DNA from: Flavobacteriales bacterium
GTDB lineage: Bacteria > Bacteroidota > Bacteroidia > Flavobacteriales_F > PHOS-HE28
Direction: 5' to 3'
Length of the DNA: 64,000 bases
Assembly: GCA_016703005.1 (NCBI GenBank)
Contig: JADJCX010000010.1
Location: 1 to 64,000, forward strand
Position numbers and translations under genes: made by a program. Below, one piece after another: positions 62,312-64,000 of this stretch (its first letter is position 1; every line of letters starts with the position of its first letter). The notes under the pieces were generated by a model. It worked only from the letters and a program-made list of their open reading frames with translations, did no database searches and was not told the DNA's origin.

Positions 62312-64000
62312 GATGAAGATCAATGTGACCCTGCCCGATGGTTCCATTCGGCAGTACGACCAAGGCGCAACCGCCATGGACGTTGCCAAAAGCATCAGCG
62401 AAGGCCTTGCCCGCAATGTGCTCAGTGCGAAAGTGAACGGCGAAGTGCGCGATGCCAGCCGGCCGCTGCCCGGCGATTGCTCGCTGGCGCTGCTCACCTG
62501 GAACGATGCCGAAGGCAAGAGCACCCTATGGCATAGCAGTGCCCACTTGTTGGCTGAGGCCATCGAGGCGCTCTTCCCGGGAACCAAATTCGGTATCGGG
62601 CCACCCATTGAGAACGGGTTCTACTACGACATCGACCCCGGTGAACGCGCCATCAGCGATGCGGATTTCCCGGCGATAGAGGCCAAGATGAAGGAACTGG
62701 CTTCCAAGAAGCTCACCTTCTCGCGCACGGAGGTCAGCAAGGCAGACGCCATCAAGTACTTCACGGAAAAAGGCGACGAGTACAAGTTGGAATTGATCGA
62801 GGGGTTGCAGGATGGCCAGATCACCTTTTACACCCAAGGCAACTTCACCGACCTGTGCCGTGGGCCGCACATTCCCGACACTTCGTTCATCAAAGCCACC
62901 AAAGTCCTCAGCGTTGCTGGTGCCTACTGGCGCGGCGACGAGAAGCGCAAGCAGCTTACCCGGTTGTACGCCATCACCTTCCCCAAACAGAAGGAACTGG
63001 ATGAGTACTTGGTGATGTTGGAGGAAGCCAAGAAGCGTGACCACCGCAAAGTGGGCAAGGAGCTCGACCTGTTCACCTTCAGTGAGAAAGTGGGTGCGGG
63101 GCTTCCGCTGTGGCTGCCCAAAGGCGCAGCATTGCGCGAGCGGCTAATCAACTTCATGAAGACTGCTCAGGAGAAGCAGGGGTATCAGCAGGTGGCCACA
63201 CCGCATATCGCCCTTAAAGGTCTTTATGTGACCAGCGGGCACTACGAGAAATACGGCAAGGACAGTTTCCAAGCCATCAACACGCCGCAGGAAGGGGAGC
63301 AGTTCATGCTGAAACCCATGAACTGTCCGCATCACTGCGAGATCTTCGCCAGCAGACCCCGCAGTTACAAGGACTTGCCGTTGCGGTTCGCTGAGTTCGG
63401 CACGGTATACCGCTACGAGCAAAGTGGCGAATTGCATGGCTTGGCCCGCGTCCGTGGCTTCACACAGGACGATGCCCACCTCTTCTGCCGACCCGACCAA
63501 GTGAAAGAGGAATTCCTGAAGGTCATTGATCTCGTCCTGCTCGTTTTGCGGGCGCTCAACTTCCAGAATTTCGAGGCCCAAATAAGCCTACGCGATAAAG
63601 AGGACCGCAGCAAGTACATCGGTAGCGAAGAGAACTGGGTGAAAGCCGAACAGGCCATCATAGATGCGGCCGCCGAATGCGGTATGAAGACCGTGGTGGA
63701 ATACGGCGAGGCGGCTTTCTACGGTCCGAAGCTCGATTTCATGGTGAAGGACGCCCTTGGTCGCAAGTGGCAGTTGGGCACCATCCAAGTAGACTACAAC
63801 CTCCCCGAACGCTTTGAATTGGAATACGTGGGCAGCGACAACGCCCGGCACCGGCCGGTGATGATCCACCGGGCGCCGTTCGGCAGTTTGGAGCGGTTCA
63901 TCGCTGTGATCATAGAGCACACTGCGGGCAACTTCCCGCTCTGGCTGGCGCCGGAACAGGCGATCCTGTTGCCGATCAGCGATAAGTACCTGGACCATTG
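62312..64000 (+). CDS. thrS: Threonyl-tRNA synthetase, truncated by the window edge
   Basis: The first 563 codons are open to the right edge. The domains in order are TGS (residues 1-60, NVTLPDGSIRQYDQ), the editing domain with HSSAHLLAEAIEALFPG and the Cys/His motif in FTDLCRGPHIPDT, and the class II catalytic core with motif 1 in GAALRERLINFMKTAQEKQG and motif 2 in RFAEFGTVYRYEQSGELHGL. NCPHHCEIF and VRGFTQDDAHLFC provide zinc ligands. Motif 3 is seen in MIHRAPFGSLERFIAVIIEH, followed by FPLWLAPEQA. Only the end of the anticodon-binding domain is missing. It charges tRNA-Thr. No T-box or leader control is expected in this phylum, and none was seen. Confidence 0.96.

Noticed and set aside
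1..64000. tRNA or rRNA genes, CRISPR arrays, intact insertion sequences, prophage or defence island
   Set aside because: I looked for their hallmarks along both strands and found none that I can support; the only mobile-element trace is the IS30 relic.

Overview
The window looks like a chromosomal segment of a GC-rich member of the Bacteroidota, most likely order Flavobacteriales. I infer this from the type IX secretion (T9SS) C-terminal sorting domains on large secreted proteins, a PorE-like OmpA/PD40/TPR protein, delta-60 and SBBP repeat proteins, an S46 dipeptidyl peptidase, DUF1573 and DUF5723 proteins, a PUR-alpha-like protein, the long form of NusB, and TAnnTTYG-type -7 promoter boxes ahead of many genes. 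I found no tRNA, rRNA, CRISPR array, phage or intact insertion sequence.

Layout. Bases 1-2165 hold the end of a secreted SBBP-repeat protein (frameshifted, running off the left edge) and an ECF sigma factor overlapping a one-helix membrane protein. Bases 2166-2642 are a degraded intergenic stretch. Bases 2643-8363 hold a mosaic delta-60/MopE-like surface protein, a DPP11-like S46 peptidase, pterin-4a-carbinolamine dehydratase and a DUF1573 protein. Bases 8405-13007 hold a CtpA-type protease, a MORN-repeat protein and a frameshifted penicillin-binding protein 1C. Bases 13110-17950 hold two T9SS cargo proteins. Bases 18008-22392 hold an outer-membrane barrel with SPOR-like modules, a partner protein with two related domains, and a broken LOG-family gene.

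Bases 22510-34423 form a long minus-strand block: asparagine synthetase, glycosyltransferase, Wza, Wzc autokinase, RfbC, a WecA/TagO-like initiating transferase, a lytic transglycosylase and UvrA. Most of these genes overlap or nearly touch. This is an exopolysaccharide export locus with uvrA at its 3' end. A decayed IS30-family transposase lies just upstream of asnB (about 34515-35090).

Bases 35422-43400 carry folD, a lipoprotein, an M14 peptidase/KirBac channel pair, a structured RNA that I propose is 6S RNA (about 40470-40669), and the queE/PorE-like pair. Bases 43406-46403 hold a frameshifted lipoprotein and a DUF5723 gene. Bases 46494-54605 are housekeeping: rarA, a TPR histidine kinase, a DEAD helicase, cyclophilin, acyltransferase and an epsilon-like exonuclease. 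Bases 54620-58552 are a conserved Bacteroidota gene run (coaE, yajC, DUF1573, nusB, leucine dehydrogenase). Bases 58727-64000 hold an ABC exporter, the PUR-like protein, a stand-alone Wzz-like protein and the start of thrS.

A caution for any reader: at least seven otherwise well-conserved genes are interrupted by one to three single-base frameshifts, several at short homopolymers. This may be assembly error rather than gene decay. Functional calls are from recognised motifs read by eye; no database search was run.
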